The translations under genes and the position numbers were made by a program. A stretch of 64,000 bases of DNA, taken from contig JAILFN010000103.1 of NCBI GenBank assembly GCA_024697545.1, positions 25,368 through 89,367 of the forward strand. The letters are read 5' to 3'. Below are positions 50,515 through 59,271 of this stretch, one piece after another (within the stretch, counting starts at the first letter, position 1; the number at the start of each line of letters is the position of its first letter). Source of the DNA: Ruminococcus sp. (GTDB taxonomy: Bacteria > Bacillota > Clostridia > Oscillospirales > Ruminococcaceae). Below the pieces are notes generated by a model. It saw nothing but the letters and a program-made list of their open reading frames with translations, was not told the DNA's origin and searched no databases.

Positions 50515-53220
50515 ATGTTCAAAGGAATGGTAAAGCGCGCGGCTTCGGCTGCGGCGGCTTCGGTCATCGCCCTGAACTGCATAGCGCCGATGTGCGTTTA
50601 TGCGGGTCAGCAGCTGGGTCAGACCGATTTTGATGACGGCGTCGGACTGCCGTGGCACATCTGCGAATCGACAACAGGCAAGATGGAGTTCGATATAGAC
50701 GGCGGCAAGTATAAGATAAAGATCGTAAACCCGGGCGGCGCTTCCAACGGCGGCGAGGACAGATGGGACTGCCAGTTCCGCCACAGAGGTCTCAAGATCG
50801 TTTCGGGGCATCAGTATCAGGTGTCATATGAGATAACGCCTTCAAACGCGGGCAAGTATTACACAAAGATAGGAAACCTCGACGGCGATGTTGAGGTTTG
50901 GCACAATATGTCAAACGGCTATGACCTCGACGCTACATGGGACCCCATTTCCATAGGCGCGGGCGAGACTAAAAAGGTAGATGTAACATTTACCGCCAAC
51001 CAGTCGATAGATGTCGCAGAGTGGGCATTCCACCTCGGCGGCGACGGTCAGTATACCCCAGGCGGCTGCTTCCCCGCAGGCACCGAGATCACGTTCGATA
51101 ATATGTCGCTCATCGACCTTTCGGGCGACGAGAACGATTTTAAAGCTCCCGAACCGTGGCAGCGTGCGGATATACTCACCAATCAGGTAGGCTATTTCGC
51201 AGAGCGTGAAAAGAAGGCTACCCTGCTCTGCACCGATGAAAAGGATATCTCCTTCGAAGTGATAGACGATTCCGGCAAGAGCGTCTATGAGGGCAAGAGC
51301 GAATACTTCGGCTACGATGAGGATTCGGAAGATACCGTGCATATCATAGACTTCTCCGACCTCGACAAGAGCGGCACCTTCCACATCGAAGCCGCAAACG
51401 GCGCTGTCAGCCGCGACTTCAAGGTGTTCGCCGCCGACGAGGTCAGCGATTATTCGGCACTTCTCTATGATTCGCTCAATTACTTCTATCAGAACCGAAG
51501 CGGCATTGAGATCGAGGAGCAGTACATAAGCTCGGGCGACAAGTCCTCGCTGGCACGCGCTGCGGGACATACTTCCGACAATGCCGAGATACAGCAGACA
51601 TGGGGTTACAGCGGCACGAGCGGCACTCTTGATGTATCGGGCGGCTGGTACGATGCGGGCGACCACGGCAAGTATACGGTAAACGGCGGACTTTCCCTCT
51701 GGATGCTCCAGAACCTTTACGAGTTCTTTGTAAACACAGGCAATGAGAGCGTCTTTGCCGACGGCTCTATGGTGATCCCCGAAAGCGGCAACGGCTTCCC
51801 CGATCTGCTCGATGAAGCACGCTGGGAAATGGAATGGATGCTCAAGATGCAGATCGACAGCGGCGACTACTCGGGAATGGCTTACCACAAAGCCCACGAC
51901 GAGACTTGGACGGGACTTGGTGTCGCCCCCGCCGATGATGACAAAAAGCGTATAATCAAGCCGCCCACGACTGCGGCTACCTTAAACCTCGCCGCCTGCG
52001 CGGCACAGTCCGCAAGGCTCTGGAAGGAGCTTGACAGCGGCTTTGCCGACAGCTGCCTTGAAGCCGCAGAAGCAGCCTATGCCGCAGCCAAAAAGCACCC
52101 CGATATGTATGCCCCGCTTGACGAGAGCGTCGGCGGCGGTGCTTACGGCGACAAGGACGTAAAGGATGAATTCTACTGGGCTGCGATGGAGCTTTATGCC
52201 GCAACGGGCAGCAGAGAGTACCTGAGCGATGCCGAGAATTCGGAATACTATATGGAAGTTCCCACCTCTCTCGGCAGCGGCGAAAGCGTTGACAGCGTCG
52301 GCACGTTCGACTGGGGCAATACAGCGGCGCTCGGTACTTTTACCGCACTTCTCAACCCCGATATCTTTGATGCTTCCGACAAAGCGGTGAAGTCGCTCAC
52401 CGAGGCTGCCGCTTACTATCTTAAAACAGAGAGCGAGCAGGGCTACGGTCTTCCCTACGCACAGAGCACCCTGAGCTACAACGACAGCGACAAGGGCTAC
52501 CTCTGGGGCTCCAACTCATTCGTTGCCGATAACGCCATTGTTCTGGCATACGCCGCTGCACTCTCCGGCAGCGATGACGGCTACACCGACGGTGCGCTTC
52601 AGGGGCTTGATTATCTGCTCGGCAGAAACGCTATGGACTACTCCTACGTCACGGGCTACGGCACACATAGCATTGAGAACCCCCACCACCGCTGGTGGTC
52701 TAATCAGATAGATGAAAAATTCCCGAAGGCTCCCTGCGGTGTCCTCTCGGGCGGACCCAATTCGGGTATGCAGGATCCCTGGGTAAGAGGCATGGGCTGG
52801 AAAAAGGGCGAGGTAGCTCCGCAGAAGTGCTACACCGACAGCATCGAGGCATGGAGCGTCAACGAGTGTACCATAAACTGGAACGCTTCCCTCGCATGGC
52901 TCACCGCATTCTCTGCACTCAATGCCGAGATAAAGCCGGGCGAAGGCGGTGCAGCTGTCGGCATCGAAAACAACGGCGGCGATGCCGAACCCGCCGAAAA
53001 CACCACCTATGATGAAAAGAAGGCTGCAAAGACCGCCGAAAAGGTCAAGAGCCGTCAGGCAAAGGACGGCGGCAGCGACTCGGAAGACACCGGCATGAGC
53101 AACACCGTGAAGCTCGCCATCGTGGCAGCTTCCGCGCTGATCGTCATACTTCTCGCCACCGAGGTGTTCGTATATAAAATGGCAAAGCTTAAAATGCAGG
53201 CTAAGGACAAAAAGGAATAA
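50515..53220 (+). CDS. GH9 cellulase with CBM4-like and Ig-like domains and a C-terminal membrane anchor
   Basis: 901 residues. Signal peptide to about residue 31; a CBM4/9-like module (about 33-200, DFDDGVGLPWHICES); the Ig-like CelD_N domain (about 212-300, ADILTNQVGYFAER); then the GH9 (alpha/alpha)6 domain (about 310-800). Catalytic motifs: GWYDAGDHGKY near 377 with the catalytic Asp pair, IENPHHRW, and SVNECTINWNASLAW with proton donor Glu784. The C-terminus has an Asp/Glu-rich linker, one membrane helix (about 865-887) and a Lys-rich tail, so the enzyme is held on the cell rather than in a cellulosome: there is no dockerin. It should cleave cellulose or related beta-1,4-glucans, possibly processively. 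ATG 50515 is set by CGGAGGT; the longer frame starts before the promoter. Confidence 0.93.
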   Translation: MFKGMVKRAASAAAASVIALNCIAPMCVYAGQQLGQTDFDDGVGLPWHICESTTGKMEFDIDGGKYKIKIVNPGGASNGGEDRWDCQFRHRGLKIVSGHQYQVSYEITPSNAGKYYTKIGNLDGDVEVWHNMSNGYDLDATWDPISIGAGETKKVDVTFTANQSIDVAEWAFHLGGDGQYTPGGCFPAGTEITFDNMSLIDLSGDENDFKAPEPWQRADILTNQVGYFAEREKKATLLCTDEKDISFEVIDDSGKSVYEGKSEYFGYDEDSEDTVHIIDFSDLDKSGTFHIEAANGAVSRDFKVFAADEVSDYSALLYDSLNYFYQNRSGIEIEEQYISSGDKSSLARAAGHTSDNAEIQQTWGYSGTSGTLDVSGGWYDAGDHGKYTVNGGLSLWMLQNLYEFFVNTGNESVFADGSMVIPESGNGFPDLLDEARWEMEWMLKMQIDSGDYSGMAYHKAHDETWTGLGVAPADDDKKRIIKPPTTAATLNLAACAAQSARLWKELDSGFADSCLEAAEAAYAAAKKHPDMYAPLDESVGGGAYGDKDVKDEFYWAAMELYAATGSREYLSDAENSEYYMEVPTSLGSGESVDSVGTFDWGNTAALGTFTALLNPDIFDASDKAVKSLTEAAAYYLKTESEQGYGLPYAQSTLSYNDSDKGYLWGSNSFVADNAIVLAYAAALSGSDDGYTDGALQGLDYLLGRNAMDYSYVTGYGTHSIENPHHRWWSNQIDEKFPKAPCGVLSGGPNSGMQDPWVRGMGWKKGEVAPQKCYTDSIEAWSVNECTINWNASLAWLTAFSALNAEIKPGEGGAAVGIENNGGDAEPAENTTYDEKKAAKTAEKVKSRQAKDGGSDSEDTGMSNTVKLAIVAASALIVILLATEVFVYKMAKLKMQAKDKKE

Positions 53221-53264
53221 CGCCGAGATCTCTTCGGACTGTATTCCCGCATAAAAAAACAGCG

Positions 53265-53300
53265 CCCCCTCAGGACTTACGTTCCGAGGGGGATCTTTTT
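53265..53300 (+). terminator. Terminator of the GH9 gene
   Basis: CCCCCTC (53265-53271) pairs with GAGGGGG (53286-53292), followed by ATCTTTTTC. Confidence 0.85.
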
Positions 53301-53322
53301 CAAAAGTTCCGCACCGCCCCTC

Positions 53323-53351
53323 TTGACACATCAAAAATTTTGTGTTATAAT
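53323..53351 (+). promoter_or_regulatory. Promoter and candidate operator of the LexA-like/polymerase cassette
   Basis: TTGACA (53323-53328), 17-base spacer, TATAAT (53346-53351). Between the boxes lies an inverted repeat ACACA (53326-53330) ... TGTGT (53341-53345), and TTGTGTTA occurs again near 53383. These could be sites for the repressor encoded just after, giving self-regulation. Confidence 0.8.
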
Positions 53352-53404
53352 ACATATCAAAGGCAAATAAACCAAATTTCTTGTGTTAAGAAAGGAGCGT
53401 TACT

Positions 53405-54202
53405 ATGTCCGCAGCCGAAAGATACAAGCCCACAGCCGCCATCTGCCGCAGCATAAGATCGCACAGAGAACGCCTCGGGATCGGGCAGAAGGAGCTCGCA
53501 CGGCGGGTAGGCGTTCAGCCGAATGCCGTCAGCAACTGGGAGACAGGCTTCTCAAAGCCCAACACCGACCTCTTTATCCCGATATGCGAAGCACTCGGGA
53601 TAACGCTCTATGAGCTGTTCGATATCACCGACCCTATGCTCAGATACTCCGAGCGCGAAAAGCTGCTGCTCGAAAAATACCGCAGCCTCTCCGAGGGTCA
53701 CAAGTACGCCGTTGACAAACTGGTGACATCGCTTTGCTATGTCGAATCGGCGGATAAGTGTCCCGATATCACCGAGCTTACCTATTTCAGCCGTTCCCTC
53801 GCGGCGGGTATCGGCGACCCGACGGATTTTGAGGACGAGGGCGAACCTATGTATCTCTACTCCTCCGAGCTTGTGGATTCCGCCGACTGCGTGTTCAGCG
53901 TGAACGGCGACAGCATGGAGCCCGAATTTTCAGACGGCGATATGGTGCTCGTGCAGCGTTTTCCCGACTGCACCGAGCTCTCTGAGGGCGAGATAGGTGC
54001 CTTCATCGTCGGCAACGAAACATACGTCAAGGAGTACCGCAGGGACGGTCTGCATTCGCTCAATGCAAAATACAAGCCGATGAAATTCGGCGATGAAGAG
54101 CGTGTGTTCTTCATCGGCAGGGTCGTGGGCGTGCTCGACCCCGATGATATCGCTTCGGATGATGACGTAAAAAGATACTATTCGCTCCGCGGGCAGACCT
54201 GA
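53405..54202 (+). CDS. LexA/CI-like repressor: XRE helix-turn-helix plus S24 peptidase domain
   Basis: 265 residues. An N-terminal XRE helix-turn-helix (about 12-68, GIGQKELARRVGVQPNAVSNWE) is joined to a C-terminal S24 self-cleaving domain: cleavage site Ala134-Gly135 in SLAAGIGD, nucleophile Ser170 in GDSMEPEF, base Lys209 in YVKEYRR. This is the type of repressor that is cleaved when RecA filaments form on damaged DNA. It is not a true LexA (which has a winged helix), but resembles prophage or UmuD-like regulators. It is followed after 31 bases by a Y-family polymerase, so it likely controls a damage-inducible cassette and also itself. Ribosome site AAAGGAG. Confidence 0.9.
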   Translation: MSAAERYKPTAAICRSIRSHRERLGIGQKELARRVGVQPNAVSNWETGFSKPNTDLFIPICEALGITLYELFDITDPMLRYSEREKLLLEKYRSLSEGHKYAVDKLVTSLCYVESADKCPDITELTYFSRSLAAGIGDPTDFEDEGEPMYLYSSELVDSADCVFSVNGDSMEPEFSDGDMVLVQRFPDCTELSEGEIGAFIVGNETYVKEYRRDGLHSLNAKYKPMKFGDEERVFFIGRVVGVLDPDDIASDDDVKRYYSLRGQT

Positions 54203-54233
54203 CTCCGCCGCCCGCAGGCAAGGAGGTGCGGAG

Positions 54234-55631
54234 ATGGAGCGCTGTTACATATGTATAGACCTCAAAAGCTTTTACGCTTCGGTGGAGTGCGTGGCAAGGG
54301 GGCTCGATCCGCTGGACACCAACCTGCTGGTCGCAGACAACACCCGCACCGACAAGACGATATGCCTTGCCGTATCCCCGCCCCTCAAAGCGATAGGCGT
54401 TCCCGGCAGACCACGCCTGTTTGAAGCAAAGCAGGCGATCGAGCAGTATGAGTTCATCTACAAGACAAAGGTGGATTATATCATCGCCACGCCGAGGATG
54501 GCGGAGTACGAGCGCGTTTCGGCACTTATCTACTCGATATACCTGCGGTACGTTTCCCCCGATGATATCCACGTTTACAGCATCGACGAATGCTTTATCG
54601 ACTGCACCGAGTATCTGCACTTCTATGAGCGTGAGGCGCAGATTACGGGAAAACACCCCGCGCATATCATGGCGATGACGATGATACGCGACGTGCTGGC
54701 AAAAACGGGGATAACCGCTACCGTCGGCATCGGCACGAATATGTACCTCGCAAAGGTCGCTATGGATATCGTGGCAAAAAAAGCTCCGCCCGACAAGGAC
54801 GGGGTGCGTATCGCCGAGCTGAACGAGGATTCCTACAAATACCTGCTGTGGGATCACACGCCGCTTACAGATTTCTGGCAGATAGGTCCCGGCAAGGCAA
54901 GGCGGCTCAACAAGGCTTATATGTTCACGATGGGCGACATCGCCGCACGGACACAGTGGGACGAGGAATGGTTCTACCGCACCTTCGGCATCGACGGCGA
55001 GATCATCATAGACCACGCATGGGGGATAGAACCCGTAACCATGCGGGACATAAAGAACTACAAGACCGACAGCCACAGCCTGTCAAACGGTCAGGTGCTG
55101 CCCCGCCCCTACAAGTTCGACGAGGCGCGGCTCGTTATATCCGAAATGACCGATGTGCTGAGCTTTGAGCTGTTCCGAAAAAAACTCACCACAGACCGCC
55201 TGACATGGTGGGTAAGCTACGACCCCAAAAGCCTTGAGGTCTTCCCGGGGTATGAGGGTGCCGTCTGCACAGACTTCTATGGACGGCTGCACCCAAAGCA
55301 TTCAAACGGCACGGTGCGGCTCAAAAACCGCACCAACGTCGTCAATGAGATGACCCCCGCGCTTCTGGGGTCATTCGATATAAAGACAGACCACCGTCTG
55401 CTCTTCCGCAAGCTAGGCGTCGCCGCCAATGATGTCATCATCGACAACGGCATATGCCAGCTGGATATGTTCACCGACTACGCCGAGCAGGACAGGCACA
55501 AGCGGCTGCAAAGAGCCATGCAGGAGGTCAGGGTGAAATACGGTGCGAACGCGGTGTTCAAGGGCGCAAACCTGCTCGAAGGCGCCACCATGCTCGAACG
55601 CAATTTGCAGATAGGCGGTCACAAGGCGTGA
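54234..55631 (+). CDS. Y-family (UmuC-like) error-prone DNA polymerase
   Basis: 465 residues. Palm motifs IDLKSFYASVE (Asp near residue 9) and YSIDECFID (catalytic Asp-Glu), fingers, helix-hairpin-helix part IGPGKARRLNKAY, and a little-finger domain. Near the end QLDMFTD matches the sliding-clamp binding motif. It copies past DNA lesions with low fidelity. Closest in layout to the UmuC/ImpB group of Firmicutes (YqjW/UvrX). It sits downstream of an S24-type repressor and 13 bases upstream of a YolD-like gene, as seen in related cassettes. Confidence 0.93.
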   Translation: MERCYICIDLKSFYASVECVARGLDPLDTNLLVADNTRTDKTICLAVSPPLKAIGVPGRPRLFEAKQAIEQYEFIYKTKVDYIIATPRMAEYERVSALIYSIYLRYVSPDDIHVYSIDECFIDCTEYLHFYEREAQITGKHPAHIMAMTMIRDVLAKTGITATVGIGTNMYLAKVAMDIVAKKAPPDKDGVRIAELNEDSYKYLLWDHTPLTDFWQIGPGKARRLNKAYMFTMGDIAARTQWDEEWFYRTFGIDGEIIIDHAWGIEPVTMRDIKNYKTDSHSLSNGQVLPRPYKFDEARLVISEMTDVLSFELFRKKLTTDRLTWWVSYDPKSLEVFPGYEGAVCTDFYGRLHPKHSNGTVRLKNRTNVVNEMTPALLGSFDIKTDHRLLFRKLGVAANDVIIDNGICQLDMFTDYAEQDRHKRLQRAMQEVRVKYGANAVFKGANLLEGATMLERNLQIGGHKA

Positions 55632-55644
55632 AGGCGGTGATGAT

Positions 55645-56139
55645 ATGAAGTACAGAAGCATCGGAGATATGCCCCGCCCCTCGGGGTTCAGATACCAAGC
55701 CGTTGCCGAAAAGGGAAAGCCCCGCCACGAGCGCTTCGATACGTTTTACATCAGACACCCGTTCATGGAGATGGGCAAGCGGGCAAAGATATTCGCACCC
55801 TTCGATGCGCTCAACGGCTTCGGCGATGCCGTAAGCGCAAAGCGTGAGCGGTATGTCGAGCGTGTACAGCTCTCGGAAAGCGATGCTGCCGAGCTGAACA
55901 GCAGGCTTGAAGCCCTCCGCGAGCTTATACCGACCGCCCGCGATGCCCGCGAAAAAATGATATCCGCCAGGCTGACATACTACACCCCCTGCACCGACGT
56001 AAATAGCGAGCATTACATGACCCGCGGCAGGTATGTGACGATATCGGGCACGGTGACGGAGCTTGACACCGTCTTCGGGCAGATAACCGTGGGCGGCAGA
56101 ACGGTAAAACTCAGGGATATTCTTCGGATAGAGTTATGA
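55645..56139 (+). CDS. YolD-like accessory protein of the polymerase cassette
   Basis: 164 residues. The block MGKRAKIFAPFDALNGF (about 46-63) is the core motif of YolD-like and related proteins that accompany Y-family polymerases in Firmicutes; the C-terminal part (RGRYVTISGTVTELD and ITVGGRTVKLRDILRI) has the beta-strand pattern of this family. They are thought to act with the polymerase, perhaps as a clamp or RecA contact. Expression is coupled to the polymerase gene by a 13-base gap with AAGGCGGTGAT. Confidence 0.75.
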   Translation: MKYRSIGDMPRPSGFRYQAVAEKGKPRHERFDTFYIRHPFMEMGKRAKIFAPFDALNGFGDAVSAKRERYVERVQLSESDAAELNSRLEALRELIPTARDAREKMISARLTYYTPCTDVNSEHYMTRGRYVTISGTVTELDTVFGQITVGGRTVKLRDILRIEL

Positions 56140-56141
56140 AA

Positions 56142-56184
56142 AAAGGCAGCACTGCAAAATAATAATGCGGCGCTGCCTTTATTG
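56142..56184. terminator. Bidirectional terminator between the mutagenesis cassette and the queuosine operon
   Basis: AAAGGCAGC (56142-56150) pairs with GCTGCCTTT (56172-56180). T runs flank both sides, so it can stop both converging units. Confidence 0.82.
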
Positions 56185-56196
56185 TTTATGTTCGGA

Positions 56197-56694
56197 TCAC
56201 CTGTTGTCTATCTTCTCGGGATAAAGGTCGTGCTTTGAGAGCCTCTCCCATGCCGCCTGCTCCCACCTTGTGCCGGGTCTGCCGTAGTTGCAGTAGGGGT
56301 CTATGGACAGCCCGCCGCGCGGCAGGAACTTGCCCCATACCTCTATATACTTCGGATCCATCAGCTTTATCAGATCGTTCATGATGATGTTCACGCAGTC
56401 CTCGTGGAAGTCGCCGTGGTTCCTGAAGCTGAAGAGATAAAGCTTCAGCGACTTGCTCTCTACCATCCTGACATCGGGGACGTAGGAAATGTATATCGTC
56501 GCAAAATCCGGCTGTCCCGTGATAGGACAGAGACTTGTGAATTCGGGGCAGTTGAACTTTACAAAGTAGTCGCGGTCGGGATGCTTGTTCTCAAAGGTCT
56601 CAAGCAGCTGCGGCGAATAGTCCGATGAATAGCTGACGTTATTGTTCCCGAGCAGCGTGATGCCCTCGGTTTCGCTTTTTGTCCTTCCTGCCAT
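56197..56694 (-). CDS. queF: NADPH-dependent 7-cyano-7-deazaguanine reductase (QueF)
   Basis: 165 residues, the short form. The T-fold motif [17 protein letters not shown] holds catalytic Cys56 (forms the thioimide with preQ0) and Asp63; [15 protein letters not shown] is the family signature for NADPH binding. It reduces preQ0 to preQ1, the last step before insertion in tRNA. ATG 56694 is preferred over 56700 because AAGGAGA lies 8 bases upstream; the stop of queC overlaps the ribosome site. Confidence 0.96.
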   Translation of the reverse strand: MAGRTKSETEGITLLGNNNVSYSSDYSPQLLETFENKHPDRDYFVKFNCPEFTSLCPITGQPDFATIYISYVPDVRMVESKSLKLYLFSFRNHGDFHEDCVNIIMNDLIKLMDPKYIEVWGKFLPRGGLSIDPYCNYGRPGTRWEQAAWERLSKHDLYPEKIDNR

Positions 56695-56696
56695 GC

Positions 56697-57383
56697 TCAT
56701 TCTCCTTTCATAAGCGGATCATGAAGTCCGTTCGCTTCAAATGCCGCTATCCTGTCGCGGCAGGTGCCGCATACCCCGCAGGGACGCTCGCTGCCCTCGT
56801 AGCAGCTCCAGGTAAGCTCATAAGGCACGCCCAGCTCGGTGCCTATGCGTACAACGTCGGCTTTGTTCAGGCTGACAAAGGGCGCTTCTACCCTAAGCTG
56901 CCCGCCGCTCCCGACGAAGATCGCCTCGTTTATCGCGTTGTTGAATCTCTCCGAGCAGTCGGGATAGGCGTTGCCCGCCGCATCGTCGCTGTGTGCGCCG
57001 TAGTATATCACGCCGCATTCGTTCGAGAGAGCAACGCTCGCCGCCGATGAAAGGAACAGCCCGTTGCGGAAGGGAACGTATGTAGAAACAGGCTTGCCGC
57101 CCGTCTTTTTCAGCTGCTCCGCATAGCTTTCCTCGGGTATCTCCTCATCAGAGCCCGCCAGCAGCGAGCAGTCGGAATCGGCAAATATGGGCGTAAGATC
57201 GAGCGTTTTCCATTCAACACCGTAGTGCGCGACTATCTGCTCTGCCGCCTGTATCTCTTTCTTGTGCTTCTGCCCGTAGCTTATGGTCAGCGCGATGACG
57301 TTTTCCGCTCCGTACTTGTTCACTGCCATCGCAAGGCAGGTCGTGCTGTCAACGCCGCCGCTGAAAAGTACCATTGCTTTCAT
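56697..57383 (-). CDS. queC: 7-cyano-7-deazaguanine synthase (QueC)
   Basis: 228 residues. The ATP-pyrophosphatase P-loop SGGVDSTTC (about 8-16) and the zinc ligand cluster [15 protein letters not shown] near the C-terminus identify QueC, which makes preQ0 from 7-carboxy-7-deazaguanine, ammonia and ATP. It lies between folE and queF on the same transcript. Confidence 0.97.
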   Translation of the reverse strand: MKAMVLFSGGVDSTTCLAMAVNKYGAENVIALTISYGQKHKKEIQAAEQIVAHYGVEWKTLDLTPIFADSDCSLLAGSDEEIPEESYAEQLKKTGGKPVSTYVPFRNGLFLSSAASVALSNECGVIYYGAHSDDAAGNAYPDCSERFNNAINEAIFVGSGGQLRVEAPFVSLNKADVVRIGTELGVPYELTWSCYEGSERPCGVCGTCRDRIAAFEANGLHDPLMKGE

Positions 57384-57393
57384 TTGTAATCAC

Positions 57394-57963
57394 TCACTTT
57401 ATCATGTCTTTAAGCTCTTTGTTGGTGCGGAACTCACCCAGCAGCGTGGTAGTCTCGGTCCTCGCATTTGTGTTCTTTATCCCGCGTGCCGTCATGCAGC
57501 TGTGCGAGCCGACGATCTTCACGCCGACATCGGGCGTGCCCGCCGCTTCGGATATTATCTCGGCTATGTCCCTGCCGAGCCTTTCCTGAAGCTGCAAACG
57601 CTTTGCCGCCATGTCGCATATCCGCGCTATCTTGCTGAGCCCCAGCACCCTGCCGCGGGGACGGTATCCGACGGTCACGGTCATATCATACATCAGCGCA
57701 AGATGATGCTCGCAGTAGCTGAATACCGTGATGTCCTTCATGACGATGGCCTCATCGCAGTCAGAAGGCTCGGCGGTAAAAGTCTTTCCGAACATCTGCG
57801 CGATCTCATGATTTGTATAGGCTGTGCCCTCCAGCACCTCCTCTATCATATCCGCCACGCGGGAGGGAGTCTCTATAAGTCCCTCTCGTTCGGGATCCTC
57901 ACCGATGGCTTCAAGCAGCCCTTTTATGTGATACTCTATCTTCTCTCTGTCCATTTCAAACAC
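57394..57963 (-). CDS. folE: GTP cyclohydrolase I (FolE)
   Basis: 189 residues. Zinc and substrate motifs SYCEHHLALMYD and SHSCMTARGIK, and GYRPRGRVLGLSK, are exact for type I FolE. It makes dihydroneopterin triphosphate from GTP, the entry point for queuosine (and folate). Its position within the que operon points to queuosine supply. It overlaps queE by 8 bases. Confidence 0.97.
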   Translation of the reverse strand: MFEMDREKIEYHIKGLLEAIGEDPEREGLIETPSRVADMIEEVLEGTAYTNHEIAQMFGKTFTAEPSDCDEAIVMKDITVFSYCEHHLALMYDMTVTVGYRPRGRVLGLSKIARICDMAAKRLQLQERLGRDIAEIISEAAGTPDVGVKIVGSHSCMTARGIKNTNARTETTTLLGEFRTNKELKDMIK

Positions 57964-58624
57964 CTCTCATTTCGGGATCCCAGATAAACTTGTGCAGCTG
58001 AAGCTGGAGCCTTACATCTCCGAGCTTTCTCGTCTTCATGAACTCTACCATCTCCGCAGGGTCTATGCTCCCGAAAACGGGGCTGAGATATACCTTGCAT
58101 ACAGGGCGGTAAAGAGCTATGATCTCCGCCGCGCGTTCTAAGTCTTCCCTGCCCGCGCATACGAATTTCAGCGTATCGCTCTCGGTCAGCAGCGCCATGT
58201 TGTCAAGGTACATACGCTCCTCCATGCCGCTTGAAGGCAGCTTGTGATCCATCGTGAATGAGGGTCTGTGCTTTGCATCGCAGCGGCTGAGCGGCTGAGC
58301 GCCGTTTGTCTCGATCTCAACGAACAGCCCCAGCTCCGCGAGCGCATCTGCAAGCTCGCCTATCTGCGGCTGCAAAAGCGGCTCGCCGCCCGTCAGCGTT
58401 ACGTTTTTTATGCCGTTTTCTGATATCGCCTGCTCTGCGATCTGCACAAGCTGCGCTGTGTCCGTGACCTCTGCGCGGACATCATTTTTATTCGCCCACT
58501 TTGTATCGCACCAGCTGCAATCAAGGTCGCAACCCGCGAACCGAAGGAACAGTGCGAGCTCCCCCGCGCGCTGCCCCTCGCCGTTTATGCTGACAAAATG
58601 CTCGACAAGCCTGAACCCGCTCAT
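57956..58624 (-). CDS. queE: 7-carboxy-7-deazaguanine synthase (QueE), radical SAM
   Basis: 222 residues. The radical SAM cluster CDLDCSWCDTKW (Cx3Cx2C), the substrate-binding start FVSINGEGQRAGELALFLR, and GGEPLLQP are family hallmarks. It converts 6-carboxytetrahydropterin to the deazaguanine ring. Its start is 3 bases after the queD stop. Confidence 0.97.
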   Translation of the reverse strand: MSGFRLVEHFVSINGEGQRAGELALFLRFAGCDLDCSWCDTKWANKNDVRAEVTDTAQLVQIAEQAISENGIKNVTLTGGEPLLQPQIGELADALAELGLFVEIETNGAQPLSRCDAKHRPSFTMDHKLPSSGMEERMYLDNMALLTESDTLKFVCAGREDLERAAEIIALYRPVCKVYLSPVFGSIDPAEMVEFMKTRKLGDVRLQLQLHKFIWDPEMRGV

Positions 58625-58627
58625 GAC

Positions 58628-59047
58628 TCACACCTCATATACCGCGCAGTTTTCGGGAGTCTCATAGACCGTCACCGAGCTAACATTGAGCCCGTCCCCG
58701 CGCAGCAGCTCAAAGAAATGCTTTGCAAAATTCTCGGCAGTCGGTCGAAAAGGCACCTCCGTGAGGGAAAACCCCTCCGCCGCGAGAGCCTTCAAAGTCT
58801 CTGCCCTGAGACTTCCCGATTCGTAGATGAGCGTGTGGTCAAAGCTGTCGGCAATTGCCCTTACCGCCTTTTTGAAGTCGCCGAAATCAATTATCATGCC
58901 ACGCTTCTCACCCTGCTGCAAAAGCTCGCTTTCGGATATCTCGGCAGCTATGCACCAGCGGTGACCGTGTATATTCGCGCACTTCCCGTTATATCCCGAG
59001 AGAAAATGTGCGCTGTCGAATTCTGCTTTTGTTTTAAGCTTGTACAT
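58628..59047 (-). CDS. queD: 6-carboxytetrahydropterin synthase (QueD)
   Basis: 139 residues. Zinc ligands and catalytic Cys in the motif KCANIHGHRW, plus FDSAHFL and FDHTLI later, match QueD of the PTPS family. It makes 6-carboxytetrahydropterin from dihydroneopterin triphosphate. ATG 59047 follows TTGGAGAATG; the longer frame from 59122 lies inside the riboswitch leader and its terminator and is not real. First gene of the operon queD-queE-folE-queC-queF, under the control of the leader RNA at 59061-59199. Confidence 0.96.
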   Translation of the reverse strand: MYKLKTKAEFDSAHFLSGYNGKCANIHGHRWCIAAEISESELLQQGEKRGMIIDFGDFKKAVRAIADSFDHTLIYESGSLRAETLKALAAEGFSLTEVPFRPTAENFAKHFFELLRGDGLNVSSVTVYETPENCAVYEV

Positions 59048-59060
59048 ATCATTCTCCAAT

Positions 59061-59086
59061 AAAAAAAGCCCGCTGATACAGCAGGC
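59061..59086 (-). terminator. Intrinsic terminator in the queD leader (riboswitch expression platform)
   Basis: Minus strand: GCCTGCTG, loop TAT, CAGCGGGC (one G-U pair), then seven T. It lies only 14 bases before the queD start, so it must be controlled if the operon is to be read: a hallmark of transcription-attenuating riboswitches. A second hairpin (GCAGCGA...TCGCTGC) lies just before it at about 59097-59120. Confidence 0.9.
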
Positions 59087-59138
59087 AGACTCACAGGCAG
59101 CGACAAACATCCATCGCTGCAAGCTCTAACGTGAAAAT

Positions 59139-59199
59139 GCCCTGGTTTTGTTTTTAGACAGGATGGCGCAAACGAACTGTCTGAGGCAACACGGTTGCC
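59139..59199 (-). promoter_or_regulatory. Probable preQ1-I riboswitch of the queuosine operon
   Basis: Right at the predicted start of the message a hairpin GGCAAC-CGT-GTTGCC (59185-59199) is followed by a stem AGACAG/CTGTCT with a 15-base loop that starts TTC and holds CGCC, then an A-rich tail AAAAACAAAACCAGGGC (ending at 59139). A short stem, C-rich loop end and A-rich tail that can fold back as a pseudoknot (GCC with GGC) is the preQ1 class I pattern; the tail closely resembles that of known examples. With the terminator at 59061 it should lower queuosine gene expression when preQ1 is plentiful. Identification is by eye only. Confidence 0.72.
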
Positions 59200-59206
59200 A
59201 AATTAT

Positions 59207-59235
59207 ATTATACCACTTTATCCGGCTCAGGTCAA
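59207..59235 (-). promoter_or_regulatory. Promoter of the queuosine operon
   Basis: Minus strand TTGACC (59230-59235), 17-base spacer, TATAAT (59207-59212). The transcript would start near 59200, so that the leader is about 150 bases. Confidence 0.88.
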
Positions 59236-59271
59236 TTAATTTATTATTAATTTTCGGGCATTTGCATAGCT

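Noticed and set aside
54111..55076. 321-codon minus-strand frame opposite the Y-family polymerase
   Set aside because: Shadow of the polymerase gene; low-complexity product rich in His, Val and Cys with no family.
59047..59122. Extended start of queD at 59122
   Set aside because: The extension translates the riboswitch expression platform and terminator; the normal QueD start at 59047 has its own ribosome site.
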